From assembly GCA_002286855.1 (NCBI GenBank), contig NRSV01000054.1:174908-238907 (forward strand): a stretch of 64,000 nucleotides of DNA. The letters are read 5' to 3'. The notes below the pieces were generated by a model. The model was not told where the DNA came from, did no database searches, and saw only the letters and a list, made by a program, of their open reading frames with translations. The translations under genes were made by a program, and so were the position numbers. This stretch comes from Bipolaris cookei (lineage: Eukaryota > Ascomycota > Dothideomycetes > Pleosporales > Pleosporaceae). Below are positions 12,201 through 23,639 of the stretch, one piece after another; positions within the stretch are counted from its first letter, which is position 1, and every line of letters begins with the position of its first letter.

Positions 12201-13184
12201 CTTGCTCTCTTTCTGCAGCACTTTCGACAGGAATTCATAAGCGTGGCTGTACAACTCCCCACCGTTGTCGCATGCAGATGCTCTCCCACGCAGAAAGCAG
12301 ACGTCGCACGCTTGATTCGCGAGTTCACCAAGAAGCGCGTATGCTGTATCGGCGATGGCGGCAACGATGTATCCATGATCCAAGCTGCCGACGTTGGTGT
12401 TGGTATTGTGGGCAAGGAAGGTCGTCAGGCTTCGCTCGCCGCCGACTTTTCGATTGAGCAATTTTGTTACTTGGTCAAATTGCTCGTCTGGCATGGCCGC
12501 AACTCATACAAACGCTCTGCCAAGCTCTCTCAGTTTGTTATTCATCGCGGGTTGATCATTTCCATCTGCCAAACAGTCTTTTCAATTGCCAGCAGCTTTG
12601 AGCCCAACGCTTTGTACAAGGACTGGCTCTTGGTCGGTTATTCGACTATCTACACGATGATGCCGGTCTTTTCTCTTGTCCTGGACCGCGACGTGGACGA
12701 GAGCGTCGCCAACTTGTATCCCGAGTTGTATGCCGAACTCAAGACAGGGCGGTCGCTATCGTACAAGTCGTTCTTCATCTGGGTCGCTGTGTCCATCTAC
12801 CAAGGCTCCATTATTCAGGGTTGCAGTCAGCTTCTTATTGGTGTGGGACACGCGACAGGCGCAGGCGAGACTGCGGATCCAACATTTCTCAAGATGGTGT
12901 CTGTCTCCTTCTCGGTGCTTATTGTCAACGAATTGATCATGGTGGCCATGGAAGTCACAACGTGGCATTGGATCATGATAGCGAGCATTGTGGGAACAGC
13001 AGGTATCTACTTTGGCTCTGTGCCGTTTCTGGACGAGTATTTTGATCTCGCGTATGTGGGCAGCATGGCGTTTTGGTGGAGATTTGCGGTCATTGCGGCA
13101 ATCAGTTTGGTGCCGCCGTATGCGGTCAAGCTGCTGAGGAGGACGTTGAATCCGCCTAGTTATCGCAAGGTGCAAGGTGTTTAA
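9226..13184 (+). CDS. NEO1: NEO1/ATP9-type phospholipid flippase (P4-ATPase)
   Basis: P4-ATPase expected to flip aminophospholipids toward the cytosolic leaflet in Golgi/endosome membranes. Exons are 9226-11125 and 11173-13184, giving 1303 aa. The 47-nt intron lies just after the phosphorylation motif: joining the exons restores DKTGTLTQNEMIMKK, whereas reading through hits a stop. Visible motifs are a long charged N-terminus starting with an acidic SDLELDLEELDPL, a FFINMYFLLIAL first-TM region, DGETDWKLR in the actuator region, the catalytic Asp at about residue 625 in DKTGTLTQN, KGADTVM in the nucleotide-binding domain, MLTGDKVETA and GDGGNDVSMIQAADVGVGI in the hinge, then several C-terminal TMs. 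The lack of long extra C-terminal extensions and the motif set favour the Neo1/ATP9 branch over Drs2/Dnf. Neo1 proteins are thought to work without a Cdc50-type subunit (family knowledge). Confidence 0.93.
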
Positions 13185-13709
13185 GGGGGGAAGAGGCATG
13201 TAGGCATGTTGTTTTTGCATAGCGATAGTGTTTTGTTTAACTCGAAAGGGAATCAATTTCTGTCCCTCATTCCAAGTCTTGGTTCTCCACGATCATTCTG
13301 CACAAGAGGCTTGCACATGGGTGTTGCATGGCCAAGTCCGTAAAGTACTGTCTGACGTTGGCGGGGTGTGCACGGCTCAAAACATAAGTGCAAGTGGGGC
13401 AGCCCAGTTTGCCAGATTGAGGTGAGCCATGCAGAAAACGCACGCGTCCAGCGTTGGAGACAAGATGAAGACAAATGTACCCTCACGCCCAATCCACGCC
13501 GTCGTTGCCTCCACATTGCCATCGCATCACGCGTATCCGCGCCAATCCGGCTACCTCGACTACGCGCTGGGCCGATGCGCTGAACAAGCAAAGACGACGC
13601 TCAACCCCAAATATCGGATGACTTCCATACGACGGTCGCAATCGTTGCTTCGTCGTAGCCACTACTCCCTCCCCGTTCGCCGGCGCCTGTGCCTCTTCTC
13701 CAGGCGGCC
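13185..13709. other. Intergenic region
   Basis: About 525 bp between the flippase stop and the DUF3431 gene start, same orientation. Overlapping short ORFs occur in several frames without family features. Nothing else recognised. Confidence 0.4.
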
Positions 13710-15798
13710 ATGATACCAGATGCGTACGTAAGGAAGGTCCGCGCCGAGTCGATGAGTGGGCGGCTCAATGCCACACATGACACTGCTCGTATCCAGCGCC
13801 ATCTGATATGGATGGTCTGCGTTAGTGCATCACTACTCACCACACGACACTTGCTTATAGAACGCAACATGCACTATCCGCAGCGCCTCTATTTCAACCA
13901 GCTAGCTGTCACGAGTGTACTGGCGTTGCGACCATTTTTTGGTTGGGGATACATCCAACGGCCGTTTCGTCGAAAGCTGCGGCCATGGAGATCGAGGAGC
14001 AGAGGAACGACGCTCATCACTGCCTCCGTGTGCTTCATGTATCTATCCACCATGTGTCTGTTGCAGGCAGTCTTGCACTTTTATAATCTCCCCGTTTTGG
14101 TCATGATTACAGTAAGACTTCACACACATACATCTGGACAAATTGGTCCCCCCAGCAAAAAATGACTGACGCCAAAAATAGCCCATAGCCTTGTTTGCTG
14201 AAGACGTGGTGCGTCGTGCTCTCCGTTCGGTTTCTGTCACGTACGCAGACATGCTTCCCACGTGTGTACTCTTGCTGGCGAGCGTTGGTCTTTTGTTGAC
14301 AGAATATCGAATCACTGTGCCCGGCCTGGTAACGGGCATCTTGGCCATGGTATTTGCGGGAGTGGCACGGGGCCTCTGGAAGACTGCCATTATGCATCAA
14401 CCAGACGTCCTTGCCAACAATGTGAATCAGGCGAGCTTGCATGCCATCGCAGGGGCGCTAGTAGGCGCGCTGTCAGCAATAATCTTTGGTCTGAACGGCC
14501 ATATTTTCGCCTTTGGAGCCGGAAACGGGCTGTTCCTCAGCGTCAACGCCGTGTCTACCGCCATGGCGATGAAGCTGGGAAAGTCAATGGTGCTGCCTGC
14601 CGATGATGAAGTAGCCAGCACGTCTCTTCATACTATTGATGCCCCAGTATATCACATCTTTGACGCTTTGACTCTTGCTGTTTTCGCTGGCATTGCAGGA
14701 TGCTACTCGACGCTCTTGACCCGCCGCTCGTACGCGAACATATACCAGTTCTGCTGCTTTTGGCTTGCGATAACGTGCATTGGCAGCTGGGCGTGGTCTC
14801 GTGTGCCCCCTGCTCGACTGCCCAATACCCGGTTCGCCTACAACACATATGGGCATATGAGATCGTCTTCAATGACTTTAAGCTTACCCACCAAGCCGCT
14901 TTCGAAGTATCTTCTCGGCACCAGTATCGTCTCTCTATGGATAGCATACGGCATTCTGAATTTCACAGAACGACCAGAGCCATCCACGCCCGTCGCCCTC
15001 GATCGAAACTATGTCCCCCCAATACCCATGGAAATCGTCATAAGCATGTACAAAGAACCCCTTGACAGCATCGCCACTCTCCTCAGCAATCTCAAACGCA
15101 TCCCGGCCCTCTCCGACGCCCAAATAACAATCTACCTCAAAGACAGCAATGCCTCCCCTTCTCACATCCAATCCCAACTCAGCGCAAACCAAGTCCTGCC
15201 CCTACCCAACATCGGCCGCGAAGGCGAAACCTACCTCAATCACATCCTCCGCCGCTGGGACACACTTGCCCAACAAACCCTCTTCCTGCAAGCCGAAATT
15301 CACAACCCCCGCGAATTCTATACACGAATCACAAACTACTTTCTCCGCTCCCGCACCGGCTACTTGGACCTCGCATGGGTCGGCACACTCTGCAACTGCG
15401 ATACATGCTCCGACCGCCTCTTTTGGTCGGACGAAATCCAATTTATCCTGCAGACGCACGCTAAAATCTACGGTACCAACACTCCATGTAATCATGTGCT
15501 ACTCAGTTATAAGGGACAATTCGCTGTTTCCGCGGCCCGGATCCGCGGCGTGGATAAGAGTTTGTATGAGAATATGTGGAGCGCGCTGGTGGATGAGAAG
15601 AGCTGGGCGCATCAAGAGAATTTCCTAAAGGGACGGCCGGATGAGATGAGTGCGCCGGATTTTGGGTATACAGTTGAGCGGGCGTGGAGTTTGATGTTTC
15701 AGTGTTCGGGGGTGGATGTGGCGTGGAGGTGTGCGAGTATGGTTAGTAGGTGGAGGATTGGTGGGGGGGTGGGGGATTGCCAGTGTTTTGATGAGTAG
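13710..15798 (+). CDS. Multi-TM (transporter-like) protein fused to a DUF3431 domain
   Basis: Two exons, 13710-14111 and 14182-15798 (70-nt intron, phase 0), encode 672 aa. The N-terminal ~390 residues contain about eight to ten hydrophobic segments and resemble drug/metabolite or nucleotide-sugar transporter-like membrane proteins. The C-terminal ~250 residues match the fungal DUF3431 family: VISMYKEPLDSI, an IYLKDSN segment, PNIGREGETYLNHI and a Cys-containing CNCDTC stretch. DUF3431 is uncharacterised; its layout recalls glycosyltransferase-like folds, which is inference only. Start is the ATG at 13710; the frame is open a little further upstream but without an ATG. The fusion suggests a membrane-anchored enzyme, perhaps lumenal, coupled to a sugar-nucleotide carrier. 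Codon use becomes G-rich in the last 80 codons. Domain call is good, function unknown. Confidence 0.8.
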
Positions 15799-16056
15799 TT
15801 AGGAATGGCGAAGACGTTTAGTTGTCGAGATCAATTGTATGGATTTCGTTCTATAGAACATTGTTTTTCAATCTTTTCAAATCAATCTCTAGGCAAAAAT
15901 GTGTGTAGGACTTTTGAAAGAGTAAGAAAGAGGATGTTTGATTGGAGTGTCTTGGCAATCCCAAATACAACCCCCCATTGGCTCTTTTTTTGCGCTTTTG
16001 CATGACACTATCACTTCCTTACACTTACTTTCACCACAACACCCTTCTTTCCCTTC

Positions 16057-16084
16057 TTTTCTTCTTCTTCTTCTTCTTCTTCTT
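16057..16084 (+). repeat. (TTC)n microsatellite in TRM9 leader
   Basis: A pyrimidine-only TTC/CTT run about 50-75 bp ahead of the TRM9 start codon. CT-rich tracts just upstream of start sites are common in fungal promoters. It lies in the 333-bp gap between the DUF3431 gene and TRM9. Confidence 0.8.
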
Positions 16085-16131
16085 TTTTCTCCTTACTTTA
16101 CCATTTAAAGTTTCCTTGTACACCAGCACAA

Positions 16132-17456
16132 ATGACATCTTCCGATGAGCCTTCCAAAGGTGCAGCACCCCAATCCTACGAAGCCACCCACGTCCACGCT
16201 GTGTACGAAGAAATCGCTGAGCACTTTTCTTCAACGCGGTATAAGGTTCGTTCTATTCTTTCCATATCCCTCGTTCCCTTTCACCTATATCATTCATCTC
16301 GTCCATTCTCTTTCCATATGGGGTAGTAAAAAATCAAAAAAAAACCCCTCCTTCAATAATCGTATTCACTCAACTTTCTCTCTATTTCTCACTATTTCTC
16401 TCTATTTTCTCTCTTTCTCTCTTTCTTTCTTTCTCTCTTTCTCTCAAAAAATAAGGACTACTTTTAACTATTGGTTGATGAATTTCATCGACATATTGCC
16501 AGCATCAGGTTTTTTTTACTAATACAATTCTATCTAGCCATGGCCAATTGTAGATCGGTTCTTAAGAGAACAGCGCGACGGAGCGATTGGGGCGGATGTA
16601 GGGTGTGGTAATGGCAAGTATCTAGGTGTCAATGATAAAGTGTGGATTGTGGGGAGTGATCGGTAAGTTTCTTCTTTTTTTCGTCTTTGTTACTTGTCCG
16701 CAAAAAAAAGAATACAGCTCTTCCAGTTGCTACGTACGTCACATGTTTGGGTGTTTGTTTGGGAGGGTTGCTTTTTCACTTTTCAGGTTGAATTTGTTAA
16801 AAAAGGACACACCCTGGCTTTGTTTGTTCTGCACTGTTCTGCCCTGTTCCGAACCTCACATCAACTGCTCTAGATCTACAAATTTGGTCAAGATTGCAAG
16901 ACGGCACGAACCGCACGATGTGGTCGTGGCGGATAACCTTGCTCTCCCGCATCCCGAGGGCATTTTCGACTTTGCCATATCCATTGCCGTTGTACATCAC
17001 TTGTCTACACCAGAGCGGAGAGTAGAGGCCGTCAAGAGTATTTTGGATCTCCTACAGCGGCCGTCGACATCAGGTCACGAGGGCTCTAGCCATGGAAATG
17101 GAACTGCTGACACGAGCACAACCGGAGGAAGGGCACTCATCTACGTATGGGCACTTGAGCAGAAAGATAGCCGGCGCGGTTGGGACGAAGGCCACGAGCA
17201 GGATGTCATGGTGCCATGGGTGCTGAAGCAGAAGAAGGAGAAGGATGCAAAGCGGAAAAAGAACAAGGACAATGTGACGCAAGAGAACGGGAGTGAAGAG
17301 AAAGGGAAGACGGCCGAAGGAGACAAGACATTTTTGAGGTATTATCATTTATATCGCAAAGGCGAGCTTGAAAGCGATGTTGAGCAGGCGGGTGGAGTTG
17401 TGCTCGAGTCTGGATATGAAAAGGACAACTGGTGGGCCATTGCGCGACGCAAGTGA
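16132..17456 (+). CDS. TRM9: tRNA wobble-uridine carboxymethyl methyltransferase Trm9
   Basis: S-adenosylmethionine-dependent enzyme that methylates carboxymethyl-uridine at position 34 of certain tRNAs, normally with Trm112, completing the mcm5U modification begun by Elongator. Exons 16132-16245, 16538-16662 and 16874-17456 give 273 aa. The first exon ends in HFSSTRYK and continues with PWPIVDRFL, the hallmark Trm9 sequence. The second exon carries SAM motif I (GADVGCGNGKYL) and the third VVVADNLALPHPEGIFDFAISIAVVHHLST. A charged Lys/Glu insertion (residues ~185-225) precedes the C-terminal FLRYYHLYRKGEL block and the ending WWAIARRK. Both introns are unusually long for this window (292 and 211 nt); the first holds a CT-rich tract and a good TTACTAATAC branch site. 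It lies tail to tail with RCE1, 29 bp between stops. Confidence 0.93.
16376..16445 (+). repeat. CT-rich tract inside TRM9 intron 1
   Basis: About 70 nt of almost pure pyrimidine (TCTTT/CTCTTT units) within the 292-nt first intron of TRM9, roughly 90 nt before the acceptor. Confidence 0.75.
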
Positions 17457-17485
17457 CGATTCTCCGGAGAAGCAATATGAAACCA

Positions 17486-18626
17486 CTACGTCCTGGTCAG
17501 TATCACAGGTAGAGCGTAGCTGCTCTCGGTCAGCGGGAACAGCTGGCAGTAGAAGCCCACGGCCCCAGCTACCAAAATGAGGTAGTATGCTACAGTCCAT
17601 GCAATGCCCTTTCCCTGATACGCAGGTGCGGTCCTTGAATCACCATGGTCCTTTTTGGTGACGTCTGGGGGACCGATGGGCACACCAGCCTCGACGCCAA
17701 CGCGACCCCAGAAGCGCGGCAGTCCCATCCAATTGCAAAAGGCATGGGCCAGGATACACGAGTAGACGTTGCCGGTGCGCACAAAGACAAAGGCGGCGAA
17801 GAAGCCAAAGAGCGAGGTGTAGGTAAATTGGAAGAGGGAGCGAGCGACTGCCAAGGCGAATGGGACCTGGGGGTGGGTGATGCGGAACTCGTACAGGTGG
17901 TGGACGTGGGCAATGCCAAAGTAGAGTGGGGTCAGGAAGACGATCTGCTTGCCGGAGAAGCGGGCTAGGACGTGGAGGGGCACGATAAGGGAACGCCAAA
18001 CTAGCTCTTCGCTAACGGGTCCCTGGCGATGTTAGGTGGGCTGAAGGGAGATATCTACGGTACTCTGTGGGGACGTACAACTACAAAGTTCCTGTACCCG
18101 ATCCAGCTGCTCAATGACTGGTGCAGGCCATTCAGCCTTAGCCAGTCTCGCCAATCACCGTCGACTATGCCATTCTCGAACAGAGGACCTGCAAAGAGAA
18201 TGACGACTAGAAGCATGGTGCGGATGGTGTCCATGGGCGACACAGGCCACAAGCCGAGGAGGGCGAGGATCTGCGAGATGGCGACATCATGGCGGCGGAG
18301 CAGGACGACGGTGATGAGGGTGCACAGAAGCGTGGAAAAGGTCACGGCGCGGACTCTGGCGCGTATGGACGAGGGGGCATCGCGCGAGAGGGAAAGCGAA
18401 GGTCTGGTGGCGGAGGAGAGGTAGAAGGGGATTACGTAGATGAAGACATAGGCAGCCTGGATACAGACGCGTCAGTGGTATTTTTGGTGGGGGAGCAGTG
18501 TGCAGCGTGTGCAAGCGGCAGTGGTGGTGGGTGCGCGAGGATGAAACATACCGACAGAAGCGCTGCAGCATTGGCGGAGAGGACGGGCGGCTGGTGGACT
18601 GGCGACGGGTTAGAGGCGACGGCCAT
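17486..18626 (-). CDS. RCE1: CAAX prenyl protease 2 (Rce1)
   Basis: ER-membrane endoprotease that removes the last three residues of farnesylated or geranylgeranylated CAAX proteins such as Ras and a-factor-like pheromones. Minus-strand exons 18626-18552, 18456-18079 and 18022-17486 give 329 aa; introns are 95 and 56 nt with phase 0 joins. The third exon begins with GPVSEELVWRS, the catalytic Glu-Glu-x3-Arg motif (Glu156/157), followed by YFGIAHVHHLYEF (His190) and LAHAFCNWMG (His244, Asn248). These positions parallel the catalytic residues known in yeast Rce1. About eight hydrophobic segments agree with a multispanning ABI/CPBP-family protease. The N-terminus is short, as in other fungal members. 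Start is the only ATG in the first exon that keeps phase with exon 2. Confidence is high. Confidence 0.93.
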
Positions 18627-19081
18627 GTTTCGACACGTTTGCAAAGCTGGAGACGGAGGACAGGCGGGCGGGGGCCGGGGCAGGCATCAAGAAAAGCGCA
18701 TGGCAAAGACAAAGGGAGGCTCACAGGCCAATGGATCGCCACTTACCGCCCTTGACGTGTCGTTGATAGACGGCCTGGAGCGCGCTGAAACCCTCGCGCC
18801 AGCGTGTGGGTGGTGGTGGCATGGCACAATGGAGAGCGCTGCGACGAAAAAGAAGGCGCTGAACAGCAGCACAGCGCCAACGGTCAAACGCGCTATCGAC
18901 CCCTGCGAACAGGTCGGTGTCGTGTGTGGGTTGTACTTATACCGCCTGCTAATCTGCCCCCCGCGTTGTCGCAATATCGCGAGAGCGGTTGAACCAGTTC
19001 GTTGTCTCGCAGCCACTGTTCGTTTATCGATAATTACACAATCCTCGACTCGACTCCACACCGGCCGGCCCGACTCGACTA

Positions 19082-19108
19082 CGACTGGCACGACTGGCAC
19101 GACTGGCA
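19082..19108 (+). repeat. Three copies of a 9-bp tandem repeat
   Basis: The unit CGACTGGCA is repeated three times head to tail, preceded by a degenerate CGACT run. Confidence 0.85.
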
Positions 19109-19345
19109 GCCTCTCCCACTCTGGCTTGGATCCATCCGCTTGAAACCCCCGGCGCGTCCCTCCCCCTGCAGCGCCCTCCCGTCCGTCGTCACTGGCTGCG
19201 TCGGCTGTAATTACAATCATTTCGCCCGCCGACTCGCGCTGCGCCTTTGCCCGCCTGTACGTGGACAGCCTGGCTGGACGAGGGTTCCTGGAGAGCATCG
19301 GGGCGGCCAGTAGACTGCGCGTCTAGCCTCACGTCGCATCGCCGC

Positions 19346-19380
19346 CAGTGCATACAGTGCATACAGTGCATACAGCGCAT
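19346..19380 (+). repeat. 9-bp tandem repeat, about 3.8 copies
   Basis: The unit CAGTGCATA occurs three times exactly, then once in degenerate form (CAGCGCATC). Confidence 0.85.
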
Positions 19381-19689
19381 CCACGCGCAACGACAGCATT
19401 GCGCCTGTTGTTGCTCAGGGCCAAACCGTCGACGGCTGGTGCTGGGCCGTGTGCTGCTTTGCTGTTGCTTGTGCACGCGTTAAGTACTTGTGCCTGTGCC
19501 TGTGCCTGACCGCCTGCACCGGCTACTGGGCGGAGCTGCTGCCAACTGGATCCCACTGCAGCCCGCGAACCTGCATCTGCATATCCAGCCACGAACCCTC
19601 TTTAGGCCGAGCTGCTGCCAACCTGTCAACGTCCGTCCTTCCCTTGCTTCTGTTCCGCTTCCTCTTCTCCGCCCACCGTCGCTCGCTTT

Positions 19690-19756
19690 CCTCTCTCTCC
19701 CTCTCCCTCTCCCTCTCCCTCTCTCTCTCCCTCTCCCTCTCTCTCTCCCTCTCCTC
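19690..19756 (+). repeat. CT/CCT microsatellite upstream of serine-rich gene
   Basis: About 65 nt of CTCTCC/CTCT units, roughly 300 bp before the start codon at 20050. This is a typical pyrimidine tract of a fungal promoter or 5' leader. Confidence 0.85.
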
Positions 19757-20049
19757 CAACCGCCCACTATCTTTAATCGCCTACGGGCCGCCACTCTTTT
19801 CGTCGTTTGACATGTTATAGTTTTTCCGTCGCTCTTTTGCATCCCTTCACATACAATCTTTTACACCCTGCGCCTTTTTATCTTTAATGCCCCGTTTCGA
19901 CTTTTTCGCAAGCCTGCATCCCACAGCCTTGGACATCCGACCCACCCAGTCAGCACCCACGCCTGCACCAACACCAGCACCCCCAACAACAAAAACAACA
20001 TCAAGAACATCAACATCAACACCACCGCGACGGCTGCCTGCGCAGCAGC

Positions 20050-22286
20050 ATGTCCTCATTAAACCAACGCGCCAAAACGCCAACCGCATTAACTCTTCCA
20101 CAAGGCCCCCGGTTCTCGCCCCCCAAGTCGCCATCAAAGGATTCCTCCCCCGTCCGGAGACCGCTTCACGAACGCTCAAACTCGCAGACCAATCAGCACT
20201 CAAGCCCCACAATCCGCCTAGTGCAGGACACTCCCGATGACATCTATCAAAAGTACCCAGTGCCCAGCGAACCTTCGCAGATTCTATCTCCACCCCGTCA
20301 TGCGCCGGGTTATGGGTTCGAGAGACCCGAGAGGCCAGGGTCTCGCGTTTCATCTAACAGCCAGGTAGCCAGTGTCGTTGCAAAGTTCGAGGCCAGCCGA
20401 GTTCAGACACCACAGCCAATCGTGTCACGGAAAAAGGGCGTCAGGCACTCAGCCGCAACTAGCACGTCAGAGGAAGATACTTTCATAGCCTCTTCCTTTA
20501 CCCCTTCATCTGTAAGATTTTCGCAGGACAGCACTGCCCCGTCGTCGCCCCCACCAGAGTTTGACGATGACAATACTCTCGACGTACTTCAAGAGGAGCC
20601 GCGCAGCCAGCGGCCAACCATCCGCGCTGTTCCCCCCTCCTCTTCTGGTGGTGATTCGTTTGAGAGCCGCAATTGTGCATTGACCCCAAAGGCCTCTGCT
20701 GCATCCTTTGCCTCAACCGTACTCGCCACCCATCCATCTTCTTCTGGCCATGGTGGAAACACGTCGCGTCTCAGTGTCGGGCCACCGCTACCACAAGGCG
20801 ACGAATCAACCCCGTCACCCGAATCCCAAGCAGGGCGTTCTGCACTCACTTGTGACACTGACAATCGACAACATGTATTGAAGCCTCAACAAAGCACAGA
20901 TTCGATTACGTTTTCTGATATTTCGTCCACTAGCATCGAGCCAACTACATCACCAGTTTCTCATGAAGCCGGCACGGCCTCTTTTGCGAGCGGTGTTCGA
21001 ATCAACTACCCCATTGTGCGCGTGCCCTCGTCCAGCACACTGCGGGCTGAGTCCCAGAACCAACCCAGCATCGTGTCCCGGATGCAGGACCGCTCGTCGC
21101 TACACCAATGGAGTTCCCAACTATCGACTATCCCCTCAGCATCCGAGCGCGACTCGCGCTCAATCGCCCGAGGCTCGCGTTCATTTGGGGCCAGGTCGCA
21201 TTCACAGGAGAGCTATAACGCCAGTGGCCGGACAAACATTCCACGACGGAGAGGACAGACAGTTTCGAGCGCGCAATCGTCTCTAGACAATGCATCATCT
21301 GAAGCACACTCTGAGTTCTCGGCAGTGCCCCAACCCCTCTTCTCGCCCGCCTCGAAGAGTTCCCTCGATGACAACAACAGCGAACACCTCGACACAATCT
21401 CGCCATTGCCTTCATCGGTTCCGTTGCGCGTGAAGAACTCGGGCTATCTGCGCAAGGCTAACAGCGTCGAGAGCATGTCCATGGACGAGTCGTCTCGACC
21501 AGTTTCCGCTCAGTCCAGCGTGTCCATTTTCCTCGCCAACAACATTCCTGCATGGGCAAGAGCATACTACCAGAAGGGCGAGCGAATCTCGGGAGGTGCC
21601 CCCGAATCAGAGTATGCGGAAAGTGTAGTACAGGAAATGTCACAGAGTGGACGGTCACACACCCCCTCTGAGAGCAATTACCCGCCCAACATCTACCGCC
21701 CACGAAATCGTCCACGGCACCGAGCCGCTTCATTCGCTGACACCGTCTCCCTTGCCGACGACGCTCAATCCATTGATGGTGCAGCCCACGCAGCTGCTAC
21801 TCGTCAGATGTACCAGATCAGGCAATACTCTACACCACATCTCCGCACCGATCGCCGAGGAGATACGAGATACAGTGCATGGAACGCACCATCTCTCGAC
21901 GCCGATGTCCATGTTACTCTTCTTGGGCGCCAGAACCGACAAATCCTGCTCTTCTGTTTGGGATTTCTCTGCCCTCTATGTAAGTCTCCCATTCGGCTCA
22001 ACTCTAATCATGTCAGTGAACAAACGTACTAATTAGAAAAACAGCATGGATAGTTGCCTCTTTCCTCCCCCTGCCTCTTAACCCGAACCATATGGCTGCT
22101 CCTGCTTCTTCTTCCAGCCAAGCCGATTTGGAACAGCAGTTTGCACAGTCCGTGGGCCCGGTGGATGACAAAGCTTTCCAAAAAGCGACCTGGTGGCGCA
22201 ACCTGAATCGCGTCATGTCTGGAGTCGGGACGCTCCTGATTGGTGTCATCATTGCGTTGGCCATTCTCGCATCACGCATGTCTTGA
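20050..22286 (+). CDS. Serine-rich protein with C-terminal membrane segments
   Basis: Exons 20050-21979 and 22045-22286 (65-nt intron, GTAAGT donor, TACTAATTAG branch region) give 723 aa. The first ~600 residues are hydrophilic and rich in Ser, Pro, Thr and Arg with many SP/TP and RxxS sites, probably disordered and phosphorylated. Near residue 633 a hydrophobic stretch starts (ILLFCLGFLCPL, continuing into SWIVASFLPLPL across the splice junction), and a second lies at the C-terminus (LLIGVIIALAILASRMS), suggesting a cytosolic protein anchored by a C-terminal hairpin or two TMs. The exact join is supported because both flanks of the intron belong to the same hydrophobic segment. This resembles the fungal proteins annotated only as serine-rich protein. 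Function is unknown; a cell-polarity or membrane-contact scaffold is possible but unproven. Confidence 0.8.
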
Positions 22287-23639
22287 GTGACTCCCACTTG
22301 AGCATTTCCACCATGTATTTTCGCCAACAATCTGTCGGCAACAAAAGCTCTTGATCTATGGGCTGCTACCAGCGGCCCTGTTGGTCATGTACATGTGCCG
22401 TTGCACGAGATATCCCTCTACATAACGAACCGCCTTACGAACATATCATGCCATCACACACGTTAATGTTTTTTTCTTGGTCGCGTCACTCGACACAAAA
22501 TGCTCTGCTCGACATTTCCTTTGGTGTCGCCTTGAGCTCGCTGTCTGGTATCTGGACAGTGTCTGGTGCTGTTTTTTTATTTTGCTGTATCTGCTCTACC
22601 TTCTTCAGTTTGGGAAGCGTATCGTGCACGGCATTCTAGCGGTTTAGCGGGCGTTGCTCCTGTTTTCAGCTTGTTTGTGCTCTCCATGAGCGTATTACCC
22701 ATTTGTATTATCACATGCCTGGCACTTTTGTCATCGCAAAATACTATTACCCTTGTATTCTCTATCTGTCATCGTATCGATTGCCTTTTACCTGCCACCT
22801 GTGTATCCTTTTTGGAAGGGTTTATTGATGTGAGACGGGGATGCCCATTTCTGGTGGCTATAAATCTGTTGTAGGGCCTTATCCGTGCGCTGGTCCCCTA
22901 ATCAAACATTAATGCAGTGGTGCGAGCTTGAAGAAGCGCACAACGTCTCTTCGTGTCGAATTGATCGACGACATGTCAATCGCGATCAGTGACATCAAGG
23001 TGCGGCAGCTAGTGATTACTTACTTGCGTGAATCATGTCAAGGTGATGGATGCAAGGTTCAAGCCAGGAGGCGGCAGCATTGGCGAGAAGAGTAGCGTTG
23101 CGGGAAGACATTCATGGAAATGAAGTTGACAGTTGCCCAGCGGAGGCTCTAGAATGTCCGCGCTGTTCAGAAAACGACACCAGTTGCACAGGCGCACGCC
23201 TCGTCGGGATCTTGACTCGTTTTTGCCATGTGCCGAGGGCCTGAGCGTGACTTTTGAGAGTCTGCAGAATCGTTACGTTATGTCCCGTGACGAAGCTGCT
23301 TCGCCTTGAATCCATGGTGGTGGCTCAGTCGATGCCTCTTTGCATGTCACAGCCATGCCTTGCCCGAGATGGACATCTGGATGCGCCGAGACAAGGCAAC
23401 CAGACCCTCGCAAGGTTCACTCAGGATGAGTCGAAATAGCGCCCGCTGCACTAGTCCTAATCAAGTAGCGGGGCTAAATGATGTCGCTCTTTACAAAATA
23501 GTTACGCCTCTTCACAGTCTCTGCAGAACCACACAATCAGCTCGACAGCTGCGCGCCTCTATTCTTTGCCTTGCCCTCCAACCACAAGCCTTCACCTCTA
23601 AAACCTTTGCGAATACTCTACACCGAGAAACTAGCAATC
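22287..23639. other. Intergenic region upstream of TIF6
   Basis: About 1.35 kb holding the 3' flank of the serine-rich gene and the TIF6 promoter. Short ORFs around 22358-22874 are T-rich and without family features. No RNA gene or repeat identified. Confidence 0.4.

Larger units (their letters stand above)
18627..20049. promoter_or_regulatory. Divergent intergenic region RCE1 / serine-rich protein
   Basis: About 1.4 kb between two start codons facing outward. It carries three short tandem-repeat blocks (annotated separately) and a long CT-rich tract near the plus-strand gene. ORFs in this stretch are low-complexity products of the repeats; no gene is supported. Confidence 0.5.

Noticed and set aside
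13689..13709. Upstream extension of the DUF3431 gene
   Set aside because: The frame is open but the first codon is GTG, not ATG; ATG at 13710 is the first proper start.
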